This document shows positions 9,785 to 19,384 of a stretch of 64,000 nucleotides of DNA, in pieces. Made by a program: the position numbers and the translations under genes. The stretch is from Tatumella saanichensis (GTDB taxonomy: Bacteria; Pseudomonadota; Gammaproteobacteria; Enterobacterales; Enterobacteriaceae), in the NCBI RefSeq assembly GCF_000439375.1, contig NZ_ATMI01000004.1, positions 1 through 64,000 on the forward strand. The letters are read 5' to 3'. The notes beneath the pieces were generated by a model. The model was not told where the DNA came from, did not search any database, and saw only the letters and a program-made list of their open reading frames with translations. The number at the start of each line of letters is the position of its first letter. The first letter of the stretch is position 1.

Positions 9785-11422
9785 TCAGTTTGTTTTGCGC
9801 CAGCCAACAATCCATGTTAACACACCTGCAACAATAAGCAGCGTTGAAGTGACCTCCGAATGCGGACGTCCGATAGCCACTGCTGTGCCGCATAACAAGA
9901 ATACCGTACCAATCCCCAGTAGGTAGCGGGCTTGGCTGTGACGCACACGGTGTATGGTCATATCGGCCACCAGCTTATCGATGCTGTGTTTCAGCAGCTT
10001 ATGCTGACGCATTCCGTCATAAAAAAGCTCCGGCAGCTCCGGCAACTTCTCCGCCCAGGAAGGCGCTTTTGATTTGACTGCCCGCCAGATCGCAGGAAAA
10101 CCGACCTGATCTTTGATCCACTCTTCAAGGAAGGGTTTCGCGGTTTTCCACAGATCAAGTTGCGGATAGAGCTGACGACCAATCCCTTCAACATACAACA
10201 GAGTTTTCTGCAGCAGCACCAGTTGTGGTTGTACTTCCATATTGAAACGACGGGCGGTATTGAACAGATTCAGTAAGACGTGACCGAAGGAGATTTCCGC
10301 CAGTGGTTTTTCAAAAATCGGTTCACAGACCGTACGAATAGAAAACTCGAAGTCCTCAACATTAGTGTCTGGCGGGACCCAACCAGAATCCACATGCAGT
10401 TCCGCGACTCGCCGGTAGTCGCGGTTAAAGAAGGCGATAAAGTTTTCGGCCAGATAACGTTTATCGTCTTTGTTCAGCGAGCCGACAATACCGCAGTCGA
10501 TACCGATATATTGCGGATCTTCCGGATGCTCATAGCTGACAAAAATATTGCCAGGGTGCATATCCGCATGGAAAAAACTGTCACGGAACACTTGGGTAAA
10601 GAACACCTGCACACCACGTTCGGCCAACAGTTTCATATCGACGCCATGGGCCCGTAGTGCCTCAGTATCGGCAATAGGGATTCCGTAGATCCGCTCCATT
10701 ACCAGCATGGTTTCGCTGCAGTAATCGGAGTAGACATAAGGGACGTACAACATCTTGTTGTTTTCGAAATTTCGCCGTAATTGAATCGCATTACCAGCTT
10801 CACGCAGCAGGTTCAGTTCATCAATCAGGGTTTTTTCGTAGTCGCGTACCACTTCCAGTGGGCGTAGGCGACGGCCATCCGGCAGCAGGCGGGGTAACCA
10901 ACTTGCCAGTCGATAGATCAACCGCATATCCGCTTTAATTACTGGCAAAATATCAGGACGGATCACTTTGATCACCACATCCTTGCCATTTTCTTTGAGG
11001 GTTGCAGTATGCACTTGGGCAATAGAAGCCGACGCCAGTGGCATGATTTCAAAATCATCGAACCACTCTGCAACCGGGCCGCCGAGGGACTTTTCAATCT
11101 GCTGCTTGGCCTTCACACCGTCAAAAGGTGGGACTTTATCCTGGAGGGCAGCCAGTTGGTCGGCAATTTCTGGGGGAAACAGGTCACGTCGGGTCGACAA
11201 CATCTGGCCCAATTTAATCCACACAGGCCCGAGTTGCTCCAAGGCCATGCGCATGCGCACCCCCGGCAGTTCATTCGGATGACGGTTGGGGAGCCAGAAA
11301 ATGCAGCGTCGCCAGAGGCGCAGAAGAAAACTCAGGCGGGTCGGTGGGATAAGTTCATCCAAGCCATAGGACAGAAACACCCGAATAATGAAATAGAGTC
11401 GCCGAAGTTCTCCGAAAATCAT
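9785..11422 (-). CDS. ubiB: ubiquinone biosynthesis protein kinase-like UbiB
   Basis: UbiB is a membrane-anchored atypical kinase/ATPase of the ADCK family, required for aerobic ubiquinone synthesis. The 545-residue protein shows the family-specific KxGQ segment ([17 protein letters not shown]), the Ala-rich nucleotide loop [13 protein letters not shown], the catalytic region [12 protein letters not shown], and DCGIVG in place of DFG. Two hydrophobic C-terminal helices (about 497-540) anchor it. The ATG overlaps the ubiJ stop (ATGA), so ubiE-ubiJ-ubiB is translationally coupled. Confidence 0.97.
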   Translation of the reverse strand: MIFGELRRLYFIIRVFLSYGLDELIPPTRLSFLLRLWRRCIFWLPNRHPNELPGVRMRMALEQLGPVWIKLGQMLSTRRDLFPPEIADQLAALQDKVPPFDGVKAKQQIEKSLGGPVAEWFDDFEIMPLASASIAQVHTATLKENGKDVVIKVIRPDILPVIKADMRLIYRLASWLPRLLPDGRRLRPLEVVRDYEKTLIDELNLLREAGNAIQLRRNFENNKMLYVPYVYSDYCSETMLVMERIYGIPIADTEALRAHGVDMKLLAERGVQVFFTQVFRDSFFHADMHPGNIFVSYEHPEDPQYIGIDCGIVGSLNKDDKRYLAENFIAFFNRDYRRVAELHVDSGWVPPDTNVEDFEFSIRTVCEPIFEKPLAEISFGHVLLNLFNTARRFNMEVQPQLVLLQKTLLYVEGIGRQLYPQLDLWKTAKPFLEEWIKDQVGFPAIWRAVKSKAPSWAEKLPELPELFYDGMRQHKLLKHSIDKLVADMTIHRVRHSQARYLLGIGTVFLLCGTAVAIGRPHSEVTSTLLIVAGVLTWIVGWRKTN

Positions 11423-12036
11423 TTTTTCTCCCGTTGTGCCAGCCGCGCTTCCAGCGCATTCAGCTGTAAATCCAGAGCGGTGGTTTCTTCACAAAACCAA
11501 GCGATTTCGAGTGCGCCCGGTGCTACCCGCCATTCCTGGGTAATAAATTCCCCGATTTGCTGCTGTTTTCCTGAAATATCATTGCGGACAAAGGAAAATG
11601 CCCGCTTAACAGCCCGAAAAATCCCCTGAGCCGCTACATCACCCACCCAGGGTGCCAGATATTCTGCCGGATCCAGTTCAGCCAGATCGGTAAGGGCAGA
11701 AAACTGCTGAATAACCTGCAGGTCACCCTGCACATCCAGCCTTTCCTGCTTGATCAGTTCCGTCAGTTTCTGGCGGTCTCTTAGCTCTGCCAACACCGGA
11801 AAAGCCAGTGATACGGTGCAATCACTGTCACCCTGCCACTCACTGAGCACATCCAATTGCTGTTCGCTGAACACCAGTACCAGCGGGCGTGGCAACTCAC
11901 TAAAACGTAGCGTCAGGACTTTCCCTTTAAGGCGCAGACGCGCTGCCTTCAGACCTCGGTCTTGATACAGCACACGGTTCAGCACACTTTCTGCCGCTGC
12001 AGTCAGCAGCGGCATTGCAGTCATCGCCATCGACAT
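11419..12036 (-). CDS. ubiJ: ubiquinone biosynthesis accessory factor UbiJ
   Basis: UbiJ is an SCP2-type lipid-binding protein that, with UbiK, scaffolds the soluble Ubi complex and holds hydrophobic ubiquinone intermediates. The 205-residue product has the SCP2 fold in its first ~110 residues and a helical C-terminus ending in a charged coiled coil. Conserved stretches such as [21 protein letters not shown] match the family. The start ATG at 12036 shares bases with the ubiE stop (TGATG), though Met codons at residues 3, 5 and 8 are alternatives. The stop overlaps the ubiB start. Confidence 0.93.
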   Translation of the reverse strand: MSMAMTAMPLLTAAAESVLNRVLYQDRGLKAARLRLKGKVLTLRFSELPRPLVLVFSEQQLDVLSEWQGDSDCTVSLAFPVLAELRDRQKLTELIKQERLDVQGDLQVIQQFSALTDLAELDPAEYLAPWVGDVAAQGIFRAVKRAFSFVRNDISGKQQQIGEFITQEWRVAPGALEIAWFCEETTALDLQLNALEARLAQREKK

Positions 12037-12791
12037 CAGAATTTGTATCCGCGGTGAAGGGCGACGATACCTCCAGTCATGTTGTAGTAGGTGGTATTCT
12101 CGAACCCAACATCGTTCATCATCCCTTTCAGGGTTTCCTGATCCGGGTGCATACGAATCGATTCCGCCAGATAACGGTAACTGTCAGCATCACCGGCGAC
12201 CATTTGCCCGATACGCGGCAGAATGTGGAAGGAGTAGGCATCGTAAGCTTTACTCAATGGGTCGAGTACCGGCTTGGAGAATTCAAGGATCAACAGGCGT
12301 CCGCCTGGCTTCAGTACACGGAACATCGAGGCCAACGCTTTCTCTTTTTCGGTCACATTCCGCAGACCAAAAGAGATAGTAATACAGTCAAAATAGTTAT
12401 CAGGGAATGGCAGGGCTTCCGCGTTAGCCTGAACATAGCTGACGTTTCCAGAGACACCTTTGTTACGCAGTTTTTCACGACCCATTTTCAGCATTGAACT
12501 GTTAATGTCCGCCAGCACAACCTGCCCGGTTTCACCGACCAAACGTGAGAATTTCGCCGTCAGGTCACCGGTCCCACCGGCAAGATCAAGCACACGCTGA
12601 CCGCGACGGACACCGCTGCAATCAATGGTGAAACGCTTCCAGACACGATGGATGCCCATCGACATCAGGTCGTTCATCAGGTCATATTTTGCTGCGACGG
12701 AATGAAACACGTCAGCCACTTTTTCAGCCTTTTCATTTTTCGCTACGGTCTGAAAACCAAAATGGGTTGTTTCCTGAGATTCATCTGCCAT
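12036..12791 (-). CDS. ubiE: ubiquinone/menaquinone C-methyltransferase UbiE
   Basis: UbiE is a SAM-dependent C-methyltransferase acting in both ubiquinone and menaquinone synthesis. The ATG at 12791 gives 251 residues, exactly the E. coli length; the open frame extends 21 codons upstream without family support. Motif I of the Rossmann fold is DLAGGTGD (69-76). [15 protein letters not shown] and [17 protein letters not shown] follow, and the protein ends in the family signature [11 protein letters not shown]. It is first in the coupled set ubiE-ubiJ-ubiB. Confidence 0.97.
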   Translation of the reverse strand: MADESQETTHFGFQTVAKNEKAEKVADVFHSVAAKYDLMNDLMSMGIHRVWKRFTIDCSGVRRGQRVLDLAGGTGDLTAKFSRLVGETGQVVLADINSSMLKMGREKLRNKGVSGNVSYVQANAEALPFPDNYFDCITISFGLRNVTEKEKALASMFRVLKPGGRLLILEFSKPVLDPLSKAYDAYSFHILPRIGQMVAGDADSYRYLAESIRMHPDQETLKGMMNDVGFENTTYYNMTGGIVALHRGYKF

Positions 12792-12866
12792 CGGTATTAC
12801 CTGTTGTGTAATCAATACTGTCTGAAGTGTACCAGAGTCCCAAAGGCTGGGCACCTTGCAGCGCCA

Positions 12867-14393
12867 CTATTCCGAAACTCCGGGGAGATTGTCCTCATTG
12901 TCCCACGGATTTTCCGAGGCGACCAGCGAGGTTTCGCTTTCGCTGTTAGTTTCCTGATGCTCTGTATCAAAGGATAATGCTTTATCGCTGATTTTGGGAT
13001 CGATCGGCCGACGAACTTCTACGCCCATCTGGCGGAAGGCTTCAGTACGGGCGATCAGGTTACCCCGTCCTTCTGACAGTTTTTTCATCGACTGCTGATA
13101 GCTGTCACGAGCTTTATCCAAGTGATTGCCCAAGTTCTGCATATCATCGACAAATAGACGCATCTTGTCGTACAACCGTCCGGCTTTTTCAGCAATATGC
13201 TGGGCATTCTGGCTTTGGTGCTCATACCGCCACAGATTACTGATAGTTCGTAGAGCGACCAGCAAAGTGGTCGGACTGACCAGCATAATATTCTGCTGTA
13301 AGGCTTCACTGATTAATTCCGGCTGACGGTCAATAGCCAGTAAAAATGCCGGTTCCAGCGGTATAAACATCAACACATAATCTAAGGAACGCACCCCAGG
13401 TAACTGCTGATAGTCTTTACGGCTCAGCAGTCGCAGATGGTGCCGGACCGCGGCGATATGCTCCTGTAGTGCCTGCTCCTGTGAGCGGTCATCTTCGGCG
13501 TTGAAGTATCGTTCATAAGCCACCAGTGTCATTTTGGCATCAATGACAACATCTTTTTTCTGTGGCAGATGAACGATCACATCAGGCTGAAAACGTCCAT
13601 CACTGCGCTGGATATTGACCTGGGTCTCATACTCATGCCCCTCACGTAATCCGGAAGCCTCCAGCACACGGCTCAAGACAACTTCGCCCCAATTGCCTTG
13701 TATTTTATTGTCCCCTTTCAAGGCCCGGGTCAGGTTAATGGCTTCTTGGGCCATCTGGCTATTGAGTTTTTGTAACTGGCGGATTTCATGTGTAAGCGTA
13801 TGCCGCTCACGGGCCTCATTACTGAAACTGTCGGTGATCTGACGGCGGAAACCATCAAGTTGTTCACGTAGCGGGGTCAACAGCCCATTCAAACTCTGTT
13901 GATTTTGCTCATTAAAGCGCCGACCACTTTGCTCAAAGATCCGACCAGCCAAATTCTCAAACTGCGCCGCTAGGCGCTGTTCGCTGTTGATCAGCACCCG
14001 TTGTTTTTCTTCTGCAGCCAGCCGTGTATCTTCTAGGCGGGTGGTGGCCTCCCGCAATTCCGCTTCTTGGACACGATTAATCTCTGACTGATGCCGCAAC
14101 TCTTGATTAAGCTGTTCACACTGATCACGCCAATAATCCAGCTGATGCAGTTTTTCCTGCTGACCACTGAGGGCACTGTGTAACTGTCGCAGTTCGAGAT
14201 CTTTTTCCTGTAAACGCTGCTGTATCGCATCCAGTGCCTGCTGCTGTTGCTGTACCGTTTCCTGACGAACTCTTAGCTCAGCATCGCTGGCGGCCAACTG
14301 GTGACCGGCACGCAGCACGGCAATCAGCCAGCCGAGCAGTCCGCCGCCCAGCAGTAAGCATCCTGAAATGATTAATTGCGTATCCACCCGCAT
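12867..14393 (-). CDS. rmuC: DNA recombination protein RmuC
   Basis: RmuC is thought to limit recombination at inverted repeats, perhaps as a nuclease-like protein. The 508-residue product has an N-terminal membrane helix (about 8-26), a long Gln/Glu/Arg-rich coiled coil (about 30-200), and the RmuC domain (about 210-420) with the conserved VVIDAKMTLVAYERY segment that resembles restriction-nuclease folds. The acidic tail is variable. It lies between udp and ubiE on the same strand, as in E. coli. Confidence 0.94.
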   Translation of the reverse strand: MRVDTQLIISGCLLLGGGLLGWLIAVLRAGHQLAASDAELRVRQETVQQQQQALDAIQQRLQEKDLELRQLHSALSGQQEKLHQLDYWRDQCEQLNQELRHQSEINRVQEAELREATTRLEDTRLAAEEKQRVLINSEQRLAAQFENLAGRIFEQSGRRFNEQNQQSLNGLLTPLREQLDGFRRQITDSFSNEARERHTLTHEIRQLQKLNSQMAQEAINLTRALKGDNKIQGNWGEVVLSRVLEASGLREGHEYETQVNIQRSDGRFQPDVIVHLPQKKDVVIDAKMTLVAYERYFNAEDDRSQEQALQEHIAAVRHHLRLLSRKDYQQLPGVRSLDYVLMFIPLEPAFLLAIDRQPELISEALQQNIMLVSPTTLLVALRTISNLWRYEHQSQNAQHIAEKAGRLYDKMRLFVDDMQNLGNHLDKARDSYQQSMKKLSEGRGNLIARTEAFRQMGVEVRRPIDPKISDKALSFDTEHQETNSESETSLVASENPWDNEDNLPGVSE

Positions 14394-14469
14394 CCCCGCT
14401 TATCAGTTGTTTGGGAAAAGGTAGAGTGACACTGTATAGATGTCCAGAGTTTTCTGGCAGGGGAAAGCA

Positions 14470-14504
14470 CTCAGACTGCGAGCTATTACGCACGACAGCC
14501 TGAG
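14470..14504 (-). terminator. possible terminator after udp
   Basis: Inverted repeat CTCAGACTG (14470-14478) / CAGCCTGAG (14496-14504) with one wobble pair and a 17-nt loop, just past the udp stop. The downstream U content is low, so this is only a candidate. Confidence 0.35.
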
Positions 14505-14515
14505 TAGTAAAAAGG

Positions 14516-15277
14516 TTATAACAACGCTTTTGCAGCATTGACCACAATACTGACCGCCTGACTTTCGGTCTGCTTCATGGTTTCACTATCAGGGATCTCT
14601 TTCTGGGTGCGGTTGACGATGACCCCGGCAACCATCCCCGCGCGTAGACCCTGACTGGCACACATCGTAAGTAAGGTTGCTGACTCCATTTCATAGTTCA
14701 GCACGCCCATCGATTGCCACTCTTCCATGGAACCCCGGAATGCTCTCACCACTCGGCCGGAATAAGTATCGTAGCGCTCCTGCCCTGGATAAAAGGTATC
14801 TGAAGATGCCGTCACCCCAACATGGGTTGTTGCACCGGCTTCACGTGCCGCCGCAACCAAAGCTGACGTACAGGTAAAATCCGCGACAGCGGGAAATTCT
14901 AGCGGAGCAAAATGCTGGCTGGCACCATCTAGGCGAACAGCCGCAGTGGTCACCAGCACATCGCCGACATTAATATGTGACTGAATCGCACCGGTGGTCC
15001 CCACCCGTAGGAAGGTCCGCACCCCGAGCTGGGCCAGTTCCTCAACGGCAATGGAAGTCGACGGACCACCAATGCCAGTGGAACAGACGACGACTGGTTT
15101 GCCTTCGATAAAGGCTAGCCAACTGGTAAATTCACGATGCGACGCCAGCAATCGCGGGTTATCCATCAATCCCGCGATTTTCTCAACCCGCTCTGGTGCT
15201 CCAGGGACAATCGCCAAGGTCGCCCCCTGTAAATCAGCCTTCGTCAGCCCTAAATGAAAAACATCGGATTGCCCCAT
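14516..15277 (-). CDS. udp: uridine phosphorylase Udp
   Basis: Udp cleaves uridine with phosphate to uracil and ribose-1-phosphate in nucleoside salvage. The ATG at 15277, with GAGGTGA upstream, gives 253 residues, the E. coli length; a Met six codons upstream is unlikely. Key stretches: [33 protein letters not shown] (phosphate and ribose binding), [17 protein letters not shown] and [10 protein letters not shown]. The upstream region carries two CRP sites spaced as in the E. coli CRP/CytR-controlled udp promoter. Confidence 0.97.
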   Translation of the reverse strand: MGQSDVFHLGLTKADLQGATLAIVPGAPERVEKIAGLMDNPRLLASHREFTSWLAFIEGKPVVVCSTGIGGPSTSIAVEELAQLGVRTFLRVGTTGAIQSHINVGDVLVTTAAVRLDGASQHFAPLEFPAVADFTCTSALVAAAREAGATTHVGVTASSDTFYPGQERYDTYSGRVVRAFRGSMEEWQSMGVLNYEMESATLLTMCASQGLRAGMVAGVIVNRTQKEIPDSETMKQTESQAVSIVVNAAKALL

Positions 15278-15304
15278 AGTCACCTCATCAAACACAATAG
15301 AATA

Positions 15305-15318
15305 ATCACAGAAGTGTA
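15305..15318 (-). promoter_or_regulatory. udp core promoter (-10 and predicted start)
   Basis: Minus-strand TACACT at 15313-15318 is a good -10 box with no convincing -35, as expected for a CRP-activated promoter. The start is expected at about 15305, which places the proximal CRP site at -41.5. Confidence 0.6.
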
Positions 15319-15338
15319 CGTGAAGCAGGCCTTTTTGG

Positions 15339-15354
15339 TGTGATAAAAATCACT
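15339..15354 (-). promoter_or_regulatory. CRP site 1 of udp
   Basis: TGTGA-N6-TCACT, one mismatch from the CRP consensus, centred at 15346.5. Its position at -41.5 from the predicted udp start is the class II activation position. Confidence 0.8.
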
Positions 15355-15390
15355 TTTATCTAAGTCAATTGCACACACATACAGTGACAT

Positions 15391-15406
15391 TGTGATTAAG
15401 CACAAA
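15391..15406 (-). promoter_or_regulatory. CRP site 2 of udp
   Basis: One intact TGTGA half-site with a degenerate second half, centred at 15398.5, exactly 52 bp from site 1, as in the known tandem CRP arrangement of E. coli udp. The TTGCAC between the sites could be a CytR half-site. I see no further element in 15407-15647, the space before the next gene. Confidence 0.6.
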
Positions 15407-15647
15407 GTTTATCGCTAAAAAACGCCCTGTAATCCCTTATCTCGATGAGTAACTCCCCCATCCGCCACCGATTGTTCTGCGACGAAGGCCATCTACTCCC
15501 CAAACATCATTCAGATGACTAAAATTCAGACAGACCCTGAAAGCAATTGCCAACGGGCAAGATAGACTCAGACCTATACGCCATTCTCTCCGTTCCCCAG
15601 CAGCTAACCCGGAGCCAAACACTGTCGGGGCCTGACAGGAAAAAACG

Positions 15648-16196
15648 ATGAAAAAGACACTCTTACTCTGTATCGCCCTAACCACCCTGACACTGACCGG
15701 TTGCAGTGCCACCGGTCAGTTCTTCCGTTCACTTTGGCCTGGCTCTCAACACCAAGCAGTACCGGCAGATGAACAGCAATTACAGCAAAATATTCGCCAG
15801 TGTGAGAACGATAAACAGGCGGAGCAATGTATGGCGGCCGGTTCACGCTATGAATTACGCGGCGGCGATGATTATCAGCGGGCCATGGATTTCTATCAGA
15901 AAGCGCTCAGCCTGAATGCCCCAGAAGCCTTCCAGGCCATTGGTCATCTCTATGAAAACGGCTACGGTGTGAAGCAGGATTATACCACCGCCCGTCAGTG
16001 GTATCAGCGTGGCGCAGACGCTGGCGAAGGGAATGCGATGCTCTATTTGGCCAATATGTACCGTTATGGACGCGGTATCGAAAAGAACCGCCACAAAGCA
16101 TTGCAGTATGCGACTCAGGGATGTAAAAAAGGCAATATTCTGGCCTGCTCTACCCGTAAAGAGCTGCTGAAAAACAGCCGCAGCACGAAACATTGA
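15648..16196 (+). CDS. Sel1-repeat lipoprotein, function unknown
   Basis: I do not recognise a named gene. The 182-residue product begins with a lipoprotein signal (basic KK, hydrophobic core, lipobox LTGC, Cys19 lipidated; Ser at +2 predicts outer-membrane sorting). The mature part has Sel1/TPR-like repeats: QAIGHLYENGYGVKQDYTTA and LYLANMYRYGRGIEKNRHKA show the A-x-x-L-(Y)-x-x-G-x-G pattern. Cysteines at 52, 61, 164 and 172 could form disulphides in the periplasm. Sel1 proteins usually mediate protein-protein contacts; no enzyme motif is present. It occupies the place where E. coli has metE and ysgA, and a terminator separates it from rluF. Confidence 0.85.
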   Translation: MKKTLLLCIALTTLTLTGCSATGQFFRSLWPGSQHQAVPADEQQLQQNIRQCENDKQAEQCMAAGSRYELRGGDDYQRAMDFYQKALSLNAPEAFQAIGHLYENGYGVKQDYTTARQWYQRGADAGEGNAMLYLANMYRYGRGIEKNRHKALQYATQGCKKGNILACSTRKELLKNSRSTKH

Positions 16197-16285
16197 CCTG
16201 CTAGCAGCCGAGTGAATGGGGCAGGCTGGCTCAAGAAGTACAGCCTGATTGATGCTCATAGGCTGCACATGTATTTAAAGCACCG

Positions 16286-16313
16286 GCGGGCTGAGGTATA
16301 GTCCGCTTTTTTT
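16286..16313 (+). terminator. terminator overlapping the probable rluF promoter
   Basis: 7-bp stem GCGGGCT (16286-16292) / AGTCCGC (16300-16306) followed by seven T (16307-16313), a good intrinsic terminator for the lipoprotein gene. A -10-like TATAGT (16297-16302) lies across the loop and the 3' arm, 22 bp before the rluF ATG, so terminator and rluF promoter may share the same bases. Confidence 0.7.
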
Positions 16314-16323
16314 CGGAGAATTC

Positions 16324-17199
16324 ATGCTGAATCCCTCATCTATCCGCCTGAATAAATACATCAGTGAGAGCGGTATCTGCTCTCGTCGCGATGCTGACCG
16401 CTATATTGAGCAGGGCAATGTCTTTATCAATGGCAAGCGTGCTGCCGTCGGCGCACAGGTTTTTGCCGGTGATGTGGTCAAGGTGAATGGCCAGCTGATT
16501 GAACCCCGTGATGAAGAGGATTTGGTACTGATCGCCCTGAACAAGCCGGTCGGTATCATCAGCACCACCGAAGAGAACGAAAAAGATAATATTGTCGATT
16601 TTGTTAACCACAGTAAGCGGGTATTCCCGATTGGTCGCTTAGATAAAGACTCTCAGGGACTGATTTTTCTGACCAACCACGGGGATCTGGTGAATAAGAT
16701 CCTGCGGGCCGGAAATGATCATGAAAAAGAGTATATCGTGACGGTGAATAAACCGATCACTGATGAGTTTATTACTGGGATGGCCGGCGGCGTACCCATG
16801 CTCGGTACCGTGACCAAGAAGTGTAAAGTCATTAAAGAAGCCCCCATGGTGTTCCGTATCACCTTGGTACAAGGATTAAATCGCCAGATCCGTCGTATGT
16901 GTAAGCACTTTGGCTATGAAGTCACTAAGCTTGAGAGAACCCGCATTATGAATGTCAGTCTAAAGGGACTGCCACAGGGTGAATGGCGTGACCTGACGGA
17001 CGACGAACTGTTTGATTTATTCAAATTGCTGGAGAACTCTTCTTCACTGGCACCTGTTGAGCAGAAGAAAAAAGCAAAACCAAAAGCGGCACCAGCGGCT
17101 GTCCCCCCTGCTGCACCGAAGGGTGGTGCCAAAACGCCAGGCAGCCTCTCTGCACGTAAGCGTTTTACGCAGCCGGGACGTAAGAAAAAAGGGCGTTAG
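16324..17199 (+). CDS. rluF: 23S rRNA pseudouridine(2604) synthase RluF
   Basis: RluF converts U2604 of 23S rRNA (and, in E. coli, U35 of tRNA-Tyr) to pseudouridine. The 291-residue protein has an N-terminal S4 RNA-binding domain (about 8-70), then the RsuA/RluB-type catalytic domain with the active-site Asp107 in [10 protein letters not shown] and the [10 protein letters not shown] motif. A basic Lys/Ala/Pro tail ends in [14 protein letters not shown]. Length and ends match E. coli RluF (290). In E. coli the gene lies elsewhere (near lysC), so its place here between udp and metR marks a rearrangement. Terminators lie on both sides. Confidence 0.95.
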   Translation: MLNPSSIRLNKYISESGICSRRDADRYIEQGNVFINGKRAAVGAQVFAGDVVKVNGQLIEPRDEEDLVLIALNKPVGIISTTEENEKDNIVDFVNHSKRVFPIGRLDKDSQGLIFLTNHGDLVNKILRAGNDHEKEYIVTVNKPITDEFITGMAGGVPMLGTVTKKCKVIKEAPMVFRITLVQGLNRQIRRMCKHFGYEVTKLERTRIMNVSLKGLPQGEWRDLTDDELFDLFKLLENSSSLAPVEQKKKAKPKAAPAAVPPAAPKGGAKTPGSLSARKRFTQPGRKKKGR

Positions 17200-17203
17200 C
17201 CCG

Positions 17204-17233
17204 CTCAGGGGACCACGGGTCCCCGAGTTTTTT
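17204..17233 (+). terminator. intrinsic terminator of rluF
   Basis: Stem CTC-A-GGGGACC / GGTCCCC-GAG (17204-17227, one bulged A, 3-nt loop) followed by six T (17228-17233), 5 bp after the rluF stop. Confidence 0.9.
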
Positions 17234-17550
17234 CTCCCGGAATGGGCCTGCCTGAGACCTTCATGCTCTCCTACCCTGTTTACCCGTCACTGTCGCGAGA
17301 CTCAACGGCCACACAACTCGTCTAAGATCTCAGAGACAGTGCGAGTAGCGCGCATATCGTCTCCCCCATGGTATTCCCGGTCAGTCAGTTATAAGCTGTC
17401 AGTCATCACGGCAAATGGCTATACCGTGAGGCTATTTCAGGCAAAGAGGTTTTTTGGGTGTTTAGCCGTCCAGATGTTTACACATCTGCAATCAGCAGGT
17501 ACTGTACTGCCCATAAGCGCTCATTCGATAACGTCATATCAAGGACCCTC
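17234..17550 (+). other. metR upstream region, no gene seen
   Basis: About 320 bp without a convincing ORF or repeat. In E. coli this space is the metR/metE divergent promoter region, but no metE start faces away from metR here. I could not find a clear MetR TGAA-N5-TTCA site. A weak MetJ-like tract lies around 17317-17340 and is not called. Confidence 0.4.
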
Positions 17551-18483
17551 ATGATAGAGTTTAAGCACCTGAAAACACTGCAGGCTCTCCGGTCTACCGG
17601 TTCTCTGGCAGGTGCCGCAGCACAATTGCATCAAACCCAATCCGCGCTCTCTCACCAGTTCAGTGACCTGGAACAGCGCCTCGGTTTTCGCCTGTTTGTC
17701 CGGAAAAGTCAGCCACTGCGCTTTACGCCACAGGGTGAGATCCTGTTGCAACTGGCAGAACAGGTATTACCGCAGATCCAACAAGCCCTGCAGGCCTGTC
17801 AGGAGCCTTGGCAAACCACACTGCGTCTAGCGATTGAATGTCATAGCTGCATTCAGTGGTTGACGCCCGCCTTAGATAGCTTCCGTACTCACTGGCCGCA
17901 GGTAGTGGTGGATTTTACTTCTGGAGTGACTTTCGACCCGCAACCGGCCCTGCAGCAGGGGGAGTTAGACATAGTCCTGACCTCAGATATTCTGCCGCGC
18001 AGCAGCTTGCACTATTCGCCCCTGTTCGATTACGAAGTGCGTCTGGTGATGGCCCCGGACCATCCGTTAGCCAGTAAAGCCCTGATTATCCCCGAGGATC
18101 TGGCAGATGAGACCTTACTGATTTATCCGGTTCAGCGTCAGCGAATGGATATCTGGCGCCATTTCCTGCAACCCGCCGGTGTGACGCCTTCTCTAAAAAG
18201 TGTGGATAATACACTGTTACTGATCCAGATGGTGGCAGCAAATATGGGCATTGCTGCGTTACCACACTGGGTTGTGGAAAGTTTTGAACGACAGAATCTA
18301 ATAGTGACCCGCACCGCCGGTGAAGGGATCTGGAGCCGTTTATACGCCGCAGTGCGCGACGGCGAACAGCGTCAGCCGGTACTCAGTGCCTTTATCCGCT
18401 CTTCGCGGCAGCATGCCTGTGAGCAGCTGCCTTTTGTTCGTGACGCTTCACATCCCAGCAAGGCTACAACCACTGAACGATGA
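17551..18483 (+). CDS. metR: LysR-type regulator MetR
   Basis: MetR activates methionine genes (metE, metH, metF, glyA in E. coli) with homocysteine as coregulator. The ATG at 17551 gives 310 residues: an N-terminal winged HTH ([39 protein letters not shown]), then the periplasmic-binding-like domain with the near-invariant [17 protein letters not shown] and [17 protein letters not shown]. An ORF extension of 31 codons upstream is not homologous. Its classic divergent partner metE is missing here, so its targets must lie elsewhere. yigM, next to metR in E. coli, is also absent. Confidence 0.96.
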   Translation: MIEFKHLKTLQALRSTGSLAGAAAQLHQTQSALSHQFSDLEQRLGFRLFVRKSQPLRFTPQGEILLQLAEQVLPQIQQALQACQEPWQTTLRLAIECHSCIQWLTPALDSFRTHWPQVVVDFTSGVTFDPQPALQQGELDIVLTSDILPRSSLHYSPLFDYEVRLVMAPDHPLASKALIIPEDLADETLLIYPVQRQRMDIWRHFLQPAGVTPSLKSVDNTLLLIQMVAANMGIAALPHWVVESFERQNLIVTRTAGEGIWSRLYAAVRDGEQRQPVLSAFIRSSRQHACEQLPFVRDASHPSKATTTER

Positions 18484-18562
18484 GTCTGTGATAGCCGTCG
18501 GGGAGAGCGACACTGCCTAGCTCGCCCACTGCTTGAGAGCTATGCCGCCCCAGCGGCCAGGT

Positions 18563-19363
18563 TCAGACTCGGTACAACCGCTGCAAATAACGAGGCACCG
18601 CATCCTCGGCATTACTGCCAATCACCTCCATCTGTGGAAACAGATCCAGCAGCGGCTGATGGGCATTTTGCATAATACAGCCCTTCGCCGCCATGCTCAG
18701 CATTTCTTTGTCATTCATACCGTCACCGAAGGCAATACAATCGTTAAGGCTACGTCCCAGACGGGTCGCCACCGCCTCGAGTGCATGACCTTTAGAGACC
18801 CCGCCAGCCATCACTTCCAGGCAGGTCGGCAACGAAAAGCTGACATTGACCCTGTCCCCCCAGCGAGCCACCAATGACAACTCGAGCTGACGTAATTCCT
18901 GGTGATCCTCTCCGGTAAAAAACACTTTACTGATCCCGTCAGTTTCCAGTATTCCCGGCTGATACAGCTGATAACGGAATCCAGATTCCAGAAAATAGCT
19001 TCTTTCTTTTTCGCTGTCGCGGCTGATATACCAGTTATCGCCGCGATAGACTTGGGTGGTCAGCGTCTGGGAATCGTAACGCAGCGCATACAAGTCGGCG
19101 ACGATATCTTCATCCAAATTATGCGCAAACACCTGCTCTCCGGCAGGATTGTGTACCCGTGCGCCATTAGAGGTGATCATATAGGCATCGATACCCAGCT
19201 TATCGCGCATTCTAGCGACATCAATATGGTGACGGCCAGTGGCAAACACAAAGTGAATGTCCTGCTCTGTCAGACGATTAAGGATCTTATGGGTGAAGTC
19301 AGATAAGGCATGATCAGGGGAAAGCAAGGTGCCATCCAGATCGGAGGCGACAATGTGATACAT
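18563..19363 (-). CDS. yigL: HAD-superfamily sugar/pyridoxal phosphatase YigL
   Basis: YigL is a Cof-type (subclass IIB) HAD phosphatase that in E. coli acts on pyridoxal phosphate and on sugar phosphates, helping relieve phosphosugar stress. The ATG at 19363, behind AGAGG, gives 266 residues, the E. coli length. Motif I is SDLDGTLL with nucleophile Asp8 and acid Asp10, motif II ITSNGA, motif III KGHALE and motif IV FGDGMNDKEML. It follows pldB by 21 bp and is probably cotranscribed with it; in E. coli its translation is controlled by SgrS inside pldB mRNA. Confidence 0.95.
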   Translation of the reverse strand: MYHIVASDLDGTLLSPDHALSDFTHKILNRLTEQDIHFVFATGRHHIDVARMRDKLGIDAYMITSNGARVHNPAGEQVFAHNLDEDIVADLYALRYDSQTLTTQVYRGDNWYISRDSEKERSYFLESGFRYQLYQPGILETDGISKVFFTGEDHQELRQLELSLVARWGDRVNVSFSLPTCLEVMAGGVSKGHALEAVATRLGRSLNDCIAFGDGMNDKEMLSMAAKGCIMQNAHQPLLDLFPQMEVIGSNAEDAVPRYLQRLYRV

Positions 19364-19384
19364 GAATACCTCTTTAGTTAACAA

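Noticed and set aside
11419-12036. Later Met codons (residues 3, 5, 8) as the true ubiJ start
   Set aside because: The first ATG overlaps the ubiE stop as TGATG, typical of coupling, so it was kept; the alternatives remain possible.
17317-17340. MetJ-box-like tract upstream of metR
   Set aside because: The 8-mers match AGACGTCT poorly (at most 6 of 8) and do not form a clean tandem.
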